In this document: positions 17,112 to 25,574 of the stretch, piece after piece
How positions within the stretch are numbered: position 1 is the stretch's first letter
Layout of the letters: every line of letters begins with the position of its first letter
Assembly (NCBI GenBank): GCA_020629635.1
Contig: JAHDCX010000004.1
Coordinates: 186,001 to 250,000, forward strand
Reading direction: 5' to 3'
Origin: Acidimicrobiales bacterium
GTDB lineage: Bacteria; Actinomycetota; Acidimicrobiia; Acidimicrobiales; SHLQ01
Length of the DNA stretch: 64,000 nucleotides
Translations under genes and position numbers: made by a program
The notes under the pieces: model-generated
What the model saw: only the letters and a program-made list of their open reading frames with translations
Database searches by the model: none
What the model was told of the DNA's origin: nothing

Positions 17112-19678
17112 CGGAGGCCCTCCAAAAGACGGTCTGGGCGAACGGGAAGGGTGGTCGGACGGTGTCCGGTGGCGTTGAAGATGGCGTTGCCGACCGAGGC
17201 CGCCGGGCTGATCGTGGCGACCTCGCCGAGCCCAACCCCTCCGCCGGGGACGTGTTCCCACCCGGGTTCGTGGAAGTGGATCGTGATCTCGGGAGTGTCG
17301 CCGAGTTGCGGGATGCGGTAGTCCTCGAGGTTCGACGTCAGCGTCACGCCGCTGTGCGGATCGAGGATCTGGTTCTCGTACAACGCCAGGCCGATGCCCT
17401 GGATGATCGATCCCTCGCATTGACTGATCGCCAGCTCACGAGCGTGCGGTACTCCGATTGCGAGCCCGCCGTGCACCGACACCACCCGGGTCTTGCCGGT
17501 CAGGGTGTCGACCTCGACCTCCGACACGTGTACGGCAGCGCTGAAGCCGCGCCCGAGCTGGAGGTTGGCGAAGGTGATCGGCACGGGCCGCATCGAGTGA
17601 TCGCCACCCCTGGTCGCCGTCGCAGACGCACCTTCGGCGGAGCCGAGGTCGACGCCGACCTCGGCCTTGAGCTTCTCGGCCGCCTCGATCGCGGTCGAGT
17701 GAATCGATGCCGTGGTGCGGCTGCCGCCAGATGTCGGCCCGTGCAACGCTCTCGAACCGGCACGCCCGATCTCGACGTCGACGTCGGCGACGGGAACGTC
17801 GAAGACCCCTGCGACCGCCCGGGCGAGCACGGTCTTGGAGCCGGTGCCCATGTCCTGGGTTGCGTTGCGTACGAGGAGCCGCCCGTGGCACACCGACACC
17901 TCCACTTCGGTGTCGGGGTCGACCATGTAGAGCCAGTTGCCGGAGGCGATGCCGACGCCACGTTGATATCGACCGGTCTGCGTGCCGGTGGCTGGTCGAT
18001 CGCTCCAAACTGGGAGGTTCGATGCCCAGTCGTAGAGGGCTTGGCGCTTGTCGTTTCCGTCCCAGCGACGCCGGAGATCAATCGGGTCCATCCCGATCTG
18101 GTGTGCGGCTTGGTCGACGCTCTGTTCGAGCGCCCAGGCGTAGGTCGGTCCGCCCGGCCCGCGGAATGGTGTCCCCGGTGGGGCGTTCGCGACGATGTCG
18201 CTGTCTCGGGCGAGTCGAGGCGAGCGTCCGTAGACGAGCGTCGCGAGCGCCGTGTACGGACTGTTGATCGACACGCCGGTCAGGCTCTGGCCGTCGAGCA
18301 CCATGGCGTCGAGGTCGCCGTCGTCGCTGACCACCATGTCGACGTCGGTTCGGCTCCCGGGGCGATTGCCCGTGGCCGTCAGCTCTTCGGCTCGGCTGAG
18401 GACCAGTCGCACGGGCTTCCGAGCTCGTCGACTGAGTTCGATTGCGGCGGTCATGTCGGGGGTGACCGACAGCTTGGACCCGAAGCCTCCACCGATGAAG
18501 TCGGAGACCACGTCGATCTTGCCGGGCTCGACACCGAAGTGGTCGGCGAGTTCGTGGGCGACGTGGTCGAGCGCTTGCGTGCTCGTCCACACCCGGAGCC
18601 GGTCGGGGTCGGACCAGTCGGCCACGGTGGCGTGCGGTTCGAAGCTCGAGTGCAGCTGAACGGCTGTCTCGAAGTGCAGCGCCACGTGCCCCTTCGCCCC
18701 CTGGCTACGCGCCTTCTTGACTCGACGCTTGGCGAGCGTTCCCAGCCATGGCGTCGGGTTGGGGCCACGGAGGTTGCCCTGCCACCGGGCGGGCGCCATC
18801 GGTCCTTCGGCGGCGTTGGGGGCGGTCTTCTTTGCGGCTCGGGACTCATAGACGAGCGGTGCATCCGAGGCGAGTGCGTCGTCGGGGTCGATCACGAACG
18901 GTGCCGGCTCGATGCGGACGGAGAGGTCGGCAGCGAGCTGGCGAGCCTCAATCAGCGTCGGTGCGGCGACCGCCGCGATTGGTTGGCCGGCGTAGCGAAC
19001 TCGGCGGTCGTCGTCGAGCAGATCGACGAGGTGCTCGGCCGAGTCGGACGAGATCGGACCGACGGTTCCGGCAGCGATCGGGGAGCGGACGATGACCGCT
19101 TCCAATGCGTCGTCGGGGTAGACGTCGGCCGTGTAGACGGCGTCACCGGTGACCTTTGCGCGGCCGTCGACGCGGAGCGACACGCCGGTTTCGGATGCGA
19201 AGTCGCCTCGGCAGGCCGCAGCGACGGCCCGGTAGATCCCCTCGTAGGCGCCGCACCGGCAGAGGTGTCCGGCAAGGGCATCCGCGATCGTGTGTCGGTC
19301 GGGCTCACTCGTTCCGTGCTCGCGCTGCCATCGATCGACGAACGTCGCCGCATCGACGACGAATCCCGGCGTGCAGTAGCCGCACTGAAGTCCGTCGTGG
19401 GCCATGAAGGCCCGCTGCACCGGATGGAGATCGCCGTCGGTGCCGAGCCCCTCGACGGTCGTCACCTCGCGGTCGCGCAGGGCCGTGGCAGGGGTGAGAC
19501 AGCCGACGGCGGGGGTGCCGTCGATCTGCACGGTGCAGGCGCCGCACACTCCGCCGGCGCACACCAACTTCGTTCCGGTGAGGCCAAGCTGTTCTCGGAT
19601 CACGTCCACGGCGGATTCGTGGCCGTCGAGTTGCAGCTCATGTGCTTCGCCATTGACGGTCGTCTGGATCGCAACCAC
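17108..19678 (-). CDS. Molybdenum hydroxylase: fused [2Fe-2S] and molybdopterin subunit
   Basis: This 856-residue protein joins two parts that are often separate. Residues 1-155 form the two-[2Fe-2S] domain: C40, C45, C48 and C60, then C99, C102, C140 and C142. From about residue 160 onward is the molybdopterin domain of the xanthine dehydrogenase/aldehyde oxidase family, with DFIGGGFGSK, GPGGPTYAWALEQ and the C-terminal GVGLGEVATISP that carries the catalytic Glu. The fold order is Fe-S then Mo, with FAD on the next gene. It would hydroxylate an N-heterocycle or aldehyde in the cytoplasm. No MocA-type cofactor transferase or chaperone is nearby. The divergent AraC-family gene is the likely regulator. 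Confidence 0.92.
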   Translation of the reverse strand: MVAIQTTVNGEAHELQLDGHESAVDVIREQLGLTGTKLVCAGGVCGACTVQIDGTPAVGCLTPATALRDREVTTVEGLGTDGDLHPVQRAFMAHDGLQCGYCTPGFVVDAATFVDRWQREHGTSEPDRHTIADALAGHLCRCGAYEGIYRAVAAACRGDFASETGVSLRVDGRAKVTGDAVYTADVYPDDALEAVIVRSPIAAGTVGPISSDSAEHLVDLLDDDRRVRYAGQPIAAVAAPTLIEARQLAADLSVRIEPAPFVIDPDDALASDAPLVYESRAAKKTAPNAAEGPMAPARWQGNLRGPNPTPWLGTLAKRRVKKARSQGAKGHVALHFETAVQLHSSFEPHATVADWSDPDRLRVWTSTQALDHVAHELADHFGVEPGKIDVVSDFIGGGFGSKLSVTPDMTAAIELSRRARKPVRLVLSRAEELTATGNRPGSRTDVDMVVSDDGDLDAMVLDGQSLTGVSINSPYTALATLVYGRSPRLARDSDIVANAPPGTPFRGPGGPTYAWALEQSVDQAAHQIGMDPIDLRRRWDGNDKRQALYDWASNLPVWSDRPATGTQTGRYQRGVGIASGNWLYMVDPDTEVEVSVCHGRLLVRNATQDMGTGSKTVLARAVAGVFDVPVADVDVEIGRAGSRALHGPTSGGSRTTASIHSTAIEAAEKLKAEVGVDLGSAEGASATATRGGDHSMRPVPITFANLQLGRGFSAAVHVSEVEVDTLTGKTRVVSVHGGLAIGVPHARELAISQCEGSIIQGIGLALYENQILDPHSGVTLTSNLEDYRIPQLGDTPEITIHFHEPGWEHVPGGGVGLGEVATISPAASVGNAIFNATGHRPTTLPVRPDRLLEGLR

Positions 19679-19716
19679 TGTCGTCTCCGTTCGGCGTTCT
19701 CGTGGGTCGCCGGTCG

Positions 19717-19822
19717 TTTGGCGACGAGCGCAGACTACGAGACGGTGACCTTTGGGACGGTTGCGAATCCCGCCAACCGAATCGCGGATCGTGCCAAAGG
19801 ATGCTCTGCTCGTTTTGGCGAC
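19717..19822. promoter_or_regulatory. Repeated half-sites between hydroxylase and AraC regulator
   Basis: TTTGGCGAC occurs twice in the same direction (19717-19725 and 19814-19822), ten and a quarter helical turns apart. Between them CCTTTGG (19749-19755) and CCAAAGG (19794-19800) form an inverted pair. AraC-family regulators commonly bind such spaced half-sites in divergent promoters. Binding by the adjacent regulator is inference. Confidence 0.4.
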
Positions 19823-19887
19823 ATCTGCGATCGAGGTGGCGCAATCCGCGACTCGGCTTCGGTCTGTCTCTGCCTACGCTCGAGACG

Positions 19888-20880
19888 ATGAGTTCCAAGT
19901 ACGCGCTCGAGCCGAGTGTCCGCGCCGTGTTGATCGACATGGGTCTGCGTCCGGCCAACGTGCTTCGGCGGGCGGGTCTTCGTGCCGATCTGTTGGCCGG
20001 AGGGCCGGTGTGGCTCCAGCAGGATGAGTTCTTCTCGTTGTGGGAGGCGATCGAGGTCGAGTCGGCAGACCCGAACCTGCCACTGCTCATCGAGCAGGCC
20101 TTCACCCCCGAAGCCTTCGCCCCGACGATCTTCGCCGCAATGATGAGTCCCGACCTCAACACCGCTGCGCGGCGCATCGCCACCTACAAGAAGCTCATCG
20201 GCCCTCTTCGATTGGCGGTCGACGTCGCCGAAGCGCACACGACAATCCGCTACGAGTGGCCAACTGACGCGACCCCTCCAGCGAGCCTGATCCTCGCGGA
20301 GCTGCTGTTCTGGGTCGAGATGGCCCGCACGGGTACCCGTCATCGCGTCCAGCCGGTCGAGGTCACTGCGCCAACGCCTCCCGTTGACGCCGCGGCGTAC
20401 CGTGCCTACCTCGGGGTCGACGTGACCGCCTCGACCACGCAGTCGGTGCGGTTCACTGCAGATGACGCCGCGCGTCCGTTCGTCACGGCAAATACTGCGA
20501 TGTGGGAGACCTTCGAGCCGGCACTCCGGCGCCGCCTCGCCGATCTCGACGCCAACGCATCCACCACCGAACGAGTGGAGGCCGTGCTTCTCGAACTGCT
20601 TCCGGTCGGCCGCACGACTGTGGCTGACATCGCGACCGAGCTGGCGATGAGCCCACGGACGCTGCACCGCCGGCTGCAGTCGGAGGCGTCGAGCTATCAG
20701 CAGATTCTCGATTCGACCCGTGAGCGTCTGGCTCGTCACTATCTGTCGGACCCGTCGATCTCGGCGGCAGAGATCTCGTTCCTGCTCGGATATGAGGAAA
20801 CGAGCTCGTTCTACCGAGCGTTCCACAACTGGACCGGCGAGACCCCCGAAGGCGTGCGATCCTCGCGTGTCACTCGGTGA
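19888..20880 (+). CDS. AraC-family transcriptional regulator, OruR/ArgR type
   Basis: This 330-residue protein has an N-terminal arabinose-binding-like domain of the OruR group (about residues 15-200) and a C-terminal AraC DNA-binding domain with two helix-turn-helix units (TVADIATELAMSPRTLHRRL; SAAEISFLLGYEETSSFYRA, then FHNWTGETPEGVR). The ATG at 19888 is chosen because it starts the family-like sequence SSKYALEPSVRAVLIDMGLR. It is divergent from the molybdenum hydroxylase operon and probably activates it when its ligand is present. Its 3' end overlaps the convergent small gene by 11 bases. Confidence 0.88.
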   Translation: MSSKYALEPSVRAVLIDMGLRPANVLRRAGLRADLLAGGPVWLQQDEFFSLWEAIEVESADPNLPLLIEQAFTPEAFAPTIFAAMMSPDLNTAARRIATYKKLIGPLRLAVDVAEAHTTIRYEWPTDATPPASLILAELLFWVEMARTGTRHRVQPVEVTAPTPPVDAAAYRAYLGVDVTASTTQSVRFTADDAARPFVTANTAMWETFEPALRRRLADLDANASTTERVEAVLLELLPVGRTTVADIATELAMSPRTLHRRLQSEASSYQQILDSTRERLARHYLSDPSISAAEISFLLGYEETSSFYRAFHNWTGETPEGVRSSRVTR

Positions 20881-21181
20881 GTTCGAACGCCTCGTCGTCG
20901 ACCTGCATCCAGAACAGCTCGTCGACGCCGTACTCCGTGAAGCGGCACCCGCACGACAGCAGCTGCCAGCCACAGCACGGGCACCGAGCGATGTCGCAGC
21001 CGAGGTGGTGGTGGCCGCCCTGGGCGACGCCGCAGTCGCTGCAGCGCGACCGGCTCGTCTTCCAGCCCGGCTCGGACCCGAAGGGGGCCCGTTCGTAGAC
21101 GGTGAGCCCGAGCGTGAGCGTGCCGACCGTGCAGCTCTCGGCCGTGGTCATTTCGTGGTTGCAGTCCTGACAAATCGCCAT
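20870..21181 (-). CDS. Small cysteine-rich (zinc-ribbon-like) protein
   Basis: This 103-residue protein has cysteine pairs at the start (ICQDCNHEM) and in the middle (RCSDCGVAQGGHHHLGCD, then RCPCCGWQLLSCGC). A zinc-binding ribbon is the likely reason. No catalytic motif is visible. Similar small conserved proteins are known in bacteria without an assigned role. The start at 21181 is chosen because the Cys pattern begins there. It is tail-to-tail with the AraC gene and 44 bases downstream of ltrA. Confidence 0.65.
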   Translation of the reverse strand: MAICQDCNHEMTTAESCTVGTLTLGLTVYERAPFGSEPGWKTSRSRCSDCGVAQGGHHHLGCDIARCPCCGWQLLSCGCRFTEYGVDELFWMQVDDEAFELTE

Positions 21182-21225
21182 GGCCACATGATGACGATGG
21201 GGTGTGACAGCTCCGGCCGGGTTGA

Positions 21226-22428
21226 TCAGCCGTGGGCGTCGGCGAGGCGCTTGGTCTCGGCGATCGTTCCGCCAACGAGGATCACGGCGACGGATGTGAC
21301 AAGCAGGGCGAACAGGGTCGTGGACAAGCCGGTGACGAAGACCCCGAGGAGGGCGACGACGACTGCGCCAGCGAGGTACAAGACCACCCGCCGTTTGTGA
21401 TCGTGCGGCGAGGCGTCGTGATCGAGACCCATGTTGATCATCGCCTGCGCGACGAAGAACACGACGAGCGCCGTTGCGAGCAGCAGGCGTGTCTCGTCCT
21501 TGAGGTACTTCGATGCGTCGTCGATCGCCTGCGAGAAGACCTTCTTCGACGCGACCCCGAACATGACGAGCGAGGCTGCCAAGAACAAGTGCCCGTACGA
21601 CCAGATCATCGGGTGCCAAGTGGTCTCGAGCCCGTACATCTCATCCGCAGCGTCGGAGAAGTGCAGCCACCAGAGGGCAAACAACAGCGTCACAATGGTG
21701 ATACCGACCACGATCTCGTCGACACCGAGGCTCGTGCCCTGTGCATCGTCAAGGATCTTCACGAACGCCTCGCCCAACACGATGATCGTGAAGATGCCGA
21801 ACCGCTCGACGAGGTGATGATCGTCGGGACCCCATTCCAACAACGCCCGCACGGATCGGGGCCGGATGAAGTAGACGATCTCGAAGACGATGGCGAGCAA
21901 CCAGATCACCCACCGGACGTCCTCGGGCAGGAACGTCGAACCCACCCACATCGAGGAGCCGACGGCGAAGACGGCGAGGTAGGAGATCGAGACGTCGCTG
22001 CTCTCGGGATGGGATCGACGCACCCGCTCGTACATCACGAACAACATCGCCCGGACGAAGGCGTACGCAAGCGCGAACTGCACCGACAGTTCGCCGAATG
22101 CGCCGCTGACGCTGAGGCCCATCGTCGCGACCCCGGCCATCTGCGCGAGGACGAGCAGACGATGCACGACGTCGTCGACGAAGTAGCGGTTCTGATAGAG
22201 CGTCTCGCCGCCCCACGCCCACCAGACCAAGAACAGCAGCACGCTGAACTGCCCAAATCCGGTCCAGGTCAGGTTGCTGCTCAAGAAGTTGCCGATCTGG
22301 ATCAGCGTGGCGACATAGACGAGGTCGTAGAAGAGTTCGAGCCAACCAACCGCACGATCGGTGTGCTTGTGGAAGTGGACGTCGCGGTGATAGCGAGGCG
22401 GCGAAAACAGATCATTCATCGATGGCAT
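21226..22428 (-). CDS. ltrA: LtrA-family multi-spanning membrane protein
   Basis: This 400-residue protein with about ten to eleven hydrophobic segments carries the two hallmark regions of the low-temperature-requirement A family: VGWLELFYDLVYVATLIQIG near the start and HLVERFGIFTIIVLGEAFVK near residue 210. LtrA was named from a Listeria mutant failing at low temperature; the transported or sensed molecule is not known. It is followed on the same strand by the small Cys-rich gene. Confidence 0.9.
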   Translation of the reverse strand: MPSMNDLFSPPRYHRDVHFHKHTDRAVGWLELFYDLVYVATLIQIGNFLSSNLTWTGFGQFSVLLFLVWWAWGGETLYQNRYFVDDVVHRLLVLAQMAGVATMGLSVSGAFGELSVQFALAYAFVRAMLFVMYERVRRSHPESSDVSISYLAVFAVGSSMWVGSTFLPEDVRWVIWLLAIVFEIVYFIRPRSVRALLEWGPDDHHLVERFGIFTIIVLGEAFVKILDDAQGTSLGVDEIVVGITIVTLLFALWWLHFSDAADEMYGLETTWHPMIWSYGHLFLAASLVMFGVASKKVFSQAIDDASKYLKDETRLLLATALVVFFVAQAMINMGLDHDASPHDHKRRVVLYLAGAVVVALLGVFVTGLSTTLFALLVTSVAVILVGGTIAETKRLADAHG

Positions 22429-22462
22429 CGCTCCCAGTCGCAGGTCTCAACCGCGGGCGAGC

Positions 22463-23074
22463 CTATCGATCATCGAGCAGGTGAACGAGGGCTCGCTGCG
22501 CATCATCGAGATGTTCGGAGAGGATGTCGAGGGCCGTTTCGAGCTCTCCGTTGCGGCACGCATCGAGCAGCTCGTGGTGTTGTGAGTCGGAGTTCGCAGC
22601 GCCTTCGAGTTCTTCGGTGTAGACGCGTACGTAGGGAGCGACGGCGGTGTGGAGGATCTCGGCGATAGCGAGTCCTCTGGGCCACTCCGCTGACCGATAC
22701 AGCGATCGATGAAAGACCCAGTTCGACTCCGTGATCGACAGATCGGTGGCGGCGAGTGCGAACTCTGCCTCGGCGAGGTCCACAATCGTCAGTCGCGGAA
22801 GTGCCCGCTCGAGAAGTTGTGGCTCGATCGCGCGTCGTAGCGAGTAGTTCTCGATGGCGTCGTGGCTGGTGAGCGCCGGCACGACGGCACCTCGATTGGT
22901 CTCGAAACGCAACAGGCCCGACGCCGCAAGGCGCTGAAGTGCTTCTCTGACGGGGATCTTGCTGACACCGAGTTCGGAGGCGAGTTCGTCCTGTCGAAGA
23001 CGAGCACCTGGTGCGAGCTCGCCGCGGAGCAATCGAGCCCGGACAGTCGACTCGATGAGCGCAACAGTGGACAT
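22463..23074 (-). CDS. GntR-family regulator with FCD ligand domain
   Basis: This 203-residue regulator has a winged helix (residues about 5-65: RLRQDELASELGVSKIPVRE, then ALQRLAASGLL) and an all-helical FCD domain with likely metal/ligand residues (DLSITESNWVFHRSLY; HHELLDACRNGELETA). The ATG at 23074 is used because the family sequence starts there. It is divergent from the ACC deaminase gene with only 47 bases between starts, and a palindrome lies in that gap. It is the probable repressor of ACC deaminase, responding to an amino acid or organic acid. Confidence 0.88.
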   Translation of the reverse strand: MSTVALIESTVRARLLRGELAPGARLRQDELASELGVSKIPVREALQRLAASGLLRFETNRGAVVPALTSHDAIENYSLRRAIEPQLLERALPRLTIVDLAEAEFALAATDLSITESNWVFHRSLYRSAEWPRGLAIAEILHTAVAPYVRVYTEELEGAANSDSQHHELLDACRNGELETALDILSEHLDDAQRALVHLLDDR

Positions 23075-23083
23075 TCCACAGAT

Positions 23084-23091
23084 CGTATACG
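23084..23091. promoter_or_regulatory. CGTATACG palindrome, likely GntR/FCD operator
   Basis: CGTATACG is a perfect 8-bp palindrome in the 47-bp divergent gap between the GntR regulator and the ACC deaminase gene. A GTATAC core is common in operators of FCD-type GntR proteins. It would block both promoters when bound. Confidence 0.55.
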
Positions 23092-23121
23092 AATATGCAC
23101 ATCTCGACGTAGGAGACCGCC

Positions 23122-24165
23122 ATGAGCCTCGATGACTTCCGCCGCGAACCGCTTCTGTTTGGACCGTCCCCGGTGCATCCACTGCCACGATTGTCCGAAG
23201 CGCTCGGCGGTCGCGTCGAGATCTGGGCAAAGCGGGAGGACTGCAACTCTGGCATTGCCTTCGGCGGAAACAAGGTGCGCAAACTCGAATATCTCGCAGC
23301 CGATGCGATCGACACGGGGTGCGACACGCTTGTGTCGATCGGAGGCATTCAATCCAACCACACCCGTCAGGTCACCGGCGTCGCCGCCAAGCTCGGGCTC
23401 ACGGCCGTGACCGTGCAAGAAGGGTGGGTCGACTACAACGACATGTGTTACGACAAGGTCGGCAACATTCAGCTCACCCGGATCCTCGGTGGTGACCCGC
23501 GAGTTGATCCGGCCGGGTTCGACATCGGCATCCGTGACTCGTGGAAACGAGCGCTCGAGTCGGTCGAAGAAGCCGGCGGAACGCCGTACCCGATCCCCGC
23601 CGGGGCGTCCGACCATCCGCTCGGCGGGCTTGGCTTCGCCAACTGGGCACGCGAAGTCGCCGTTCAGGAGGCCGAGCTCGACACCTTCTTCGACACCGTC
23701 ATCGTGTGCACCGTCACCGGGTCGACGCACGCAGGCATGATCGCCGGGTTCGCTCTCGAGGATCGAGACGATCGGCAGGTCATCGGTATCGACGCATCGG
23801 GCACGCTCGACCAAACCGTCGAGCAGGTGACACGAATCGCCACCCAGACCGCCGAGAAAATCGGGGTCGGCCGTCCGCTTCGAGACGACGAGATCACCGT
23901 CGTGCCGGGCTATGAGGGTCCGGCCTACGGGGTGCCCGACAAGACCACCGTCGAGGCCATCCATCTCAGCGCGCGAACCGAGGGCATGCTCACCGACCCG
24001 GTCTATGAGGGGAAGTCGATGGCTGGTCTGATCGGCATGATCCGAAGCGGCGAGATCGCCGCAGGGTCACGTGTGCTCTACGCCCATCTCGGTGGCCAGA
24101 CCGCCCTGCCCGCCTACGCAGGGTTCCCCGGTCTCGGGTCGCCCGAACGCGAGCTGTCTCACTAG
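23122..24165 (+). CDS. acdS: 1-aminocyclopropane-1-carboxylate (ACC) deaminase
   Basis: This 347-residue PLP enzyme opens the cyclopropane ring of ACC to give 2-oxobutyrate and ammonia. The PLP lysine is K51 in [12 protein letters not shown]. Features separating true ACC deaminases from D-cysteine desulfhydrases are kept: QEGW near 102, Y269, Y295-E296 in [10 protein letters not shown] and the Leu in AHLGG (L323). AGGAG precedes the ATG. Its divergent regulator is GntR/FCD type, unlike the Lrp regulator AcdR found with many proteobacterial acdS genes. ACC is the plant ethylene precursor, so contact with plant or algal material is suggested. D-cysteine activity is a less likely alternative. 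Confidence 0.92.
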   Translation: MSLDDFRREPLLFGPSPVHPLPRLSEALGGRVEIWAKREDCNSGIAFGGNKVRKLEYLAADAIDTGCDTLVSIGGIQSNHTRQVTGVAAKLGLTAVTVQEGWVDYNDMCYDKVGNIQLTRILGGDPRVDPAGFDIGIRDSWKRALESVEEAGGTPYPIPAGASDHPLGGLGFANWAREVAVQEAELDTFFDTVIVCTVTGSTHAGMIAGFALEDRDDRQVIGIDASGTLDQTVEQVTRIATQTAEKIGVGRPLRDDEITVVPGYEGPAYGVPDKTTVEAIHLSARTEGMLTDPVYEGKSMAGLIGMIRSGEIAAGSRVLYAHLGGQTALPAYAGFPGLGSPERELSH

Positions 24166-24224
24166 GCGAGCGCGCTTTCGCGGGCCCGACGGAATGGCCA
24201 GCGGCCCGTTCTGGTTTCGCCAAC

Positions 24225-24857
24225 ATGCTCGATTCGACCCTTCGGCCCGTCAAGGACGCCGTGCTGCAGCCCGTCGCGGCGGGGCCGTGCGCCAAGGTGT
24301 GCCCGATCCTCATCTCGACCGTTGGGCTCGTCGCCGCGCTTGGTGCGGGGATGGCAGCCTGGCGCGGTTGGGTCATCGTCTCGGTCGTCGCCTGGTTGGC
24401 CAGCCGCGTCTTGGACGGGCTTGATGGGGCGGTTGCCCGCGCCAACGGTCGCCAAAGCGACATCGGTGGGCTCCTCGACTTCCTCTTCGACACCATCGGC
24501 TACATCGCCATTCCGCTCGGGATCGCCTTCGGGGTCGGCGACGACACGCTCTGGACGGTGACGGCAATGCTCCTTGGAGCCTTCTATCTCAATGCCGTCT
24601 CGCTCGGTCACGTTGCGGCCGTGCTCGAGAAGCGGGGCCGCGGAGCTGCCGCCTTGGGAGAGCAGACGTCGACGACGCTGCCTCGGGGCCTCGTGGAGGG
24701 CACCGAGACGATCGTCTTCTTCACGATCGCTCTTGCGGTGCCGTCCGCGGCCACGATCGTGTGGACGGTGATGGCCATCGCCGTGGTCGTCACCGTCGCG
24801 GAGCGCACCCGCTGGGCGGCAACCCAGTTTGGAATGCGGTCGATGGAGGTCACGTAA
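24225..24857 (+). CDS. CDP-alcohol phosphatidyltransferase
   Basis: This 210-residue membrane protein contains the complete family active site DGLDGAVARANGRQSDIGG followed by LLDFLFD. That is D-G-x2-D-G-x2-A-R-x8-G-x3-D-x3-D, which binds the CDP moiety and metal. About five to six hydrophobic segments surround it. The family joins a CDP-linked lipid to an alcohol such as inositol phosphate or glycerol phosphate; the acceptor is not evident. Its stop overlaps the next start by one base, so it is in an operon with the TVP38 and disulfide-reductase genes. Confidence 0.88.
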   Translation: MLDSTLRPVKDAVLQPVAAGPCAKVCPILISTVGLVAALGAGMAAWRGWVIVSVVAWLASRVLDGLDGAVARANGRQSDIGGLLDFLFDTIGYIAIPLGIAFGVGDDTLWTVTAMLLGAFYLNAVSLGHVAAVLEKRGRGAAALGEQTSTTLPRGLVEGTETIVFFTIALAVPSAATIVWTVMAIAVVVTVAERTRWAATQFGMRSMEVT

Positions 24858-25573
24858 TGACGATCTGGGCCCGGCGGCTCCTCGTGGTCGGTCCGTGGGC
24901 CGCCGCCTTTGTCGGGTGGCAGTGGTTCCAACGCGCAGAAGGTCTCTCCACGGTCGAGACCGCGCAGCGTCTCGTCGACGCGATCGATGGCGCCTGGTGG
25001 GGAATCGCGGCCTTTGCGGTGGCGTACGTTCTGCGGCCGATCCTGCTGTTCCCGGCGAGTGTGGCAACGATCGCGTCGGGCGTGCTGTTCGGTCCGGTGG
25101 TCGGCGTGCTCGTCGTCGTCGTTGCTGCGAACGCCTCGGCGATGCTGGCGTACGCCATCGGCCGCGGTCTGGCTGGCGAAACCACCGACCGGTCGACCGA
25201 CGAGCGGGATGGTCTCATCGCTCGATGGGGCGACCGCATGCGATCCAACAGTTTCGAAGCGGTCTTCATCATGCGACTGCTCTTCTTGCCGTACGACCTC
25301 GTCAACTACACGAGCGGGGCGCTCAGGATCCGGTGGACATCGTTCTTGCTCGCCACCGCCCTCGGGACGTTGCCGGGCACGATCGCCTTCGTGCTGCTTG
25401 GTGCGTCGGTCGAGCGACTCGACGACGGCCTCGGCGGCATCAATCCGTGGACGGTGGTCGCCAGCGTCGTCATCTTCCTGGTGAGCATCGCGATCGCGCG
25501 CGTGACTCGCGCACGTGCTGCGTTGCCCGACGGCGGCGGCTCCGCCGACTCGACCGAACTGCTGATCGGCTGA
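24857..25573 (+). CDS. TVP38/TMEM64 (VTT domain) membrane protein
   Basis: This 238-residue membrane protein has the VTT/DedA-related core: RPILLFPASVATIASGVLFG, then GPVVGVLVV, and later RLLFLPYDLVNYTSGALRI and FLLATALGTLPGTIAFVL. Such proteins are proposed lipid scramblases or transporters. The gene overlaps the preceding one by one base, and the next ATG begins two bases after its stop. Pairing of TVP38 with a mercuric-reductase-like flavoprotein is a common arrangement in bacteria. Confidence 0.85.
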   Translation: MTIWARRLLVVGPWAAAFVGWQWFQRAEGLSTVETAQRLVDAIDGAWWGIAAFAVAYVLRPILLFPASVATIASGVLFGPVVGVLVVVVAANASAMLAYAIGRGLAGETTDRSTDERDGLIARWGDRMRSNSFEAVFIMRLLFLPYDLVNYTSGALRIRWTSFLLATALGTLPGTIAFVLLGASVERLDDGLGGINPWTVVASVVIFLVSIAIARVTRARAALPDGGGSADSTELLIG

Positions 25574-25574
25574 C

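Noticed and set aside
17162-19891. 909-codon open frame on the plus strand opposite the molybdenum hydroxylase
   Set aside because: It is antisense to a gene with complete iron-sulfur and Mo motifs. Its protein has no recognisable domain and reflects the GC codon bias.
21232-22668. 478-codon frame opposite ltrA
   Set aside because: Highly charged shadow frame opposite a clear membrane protein.
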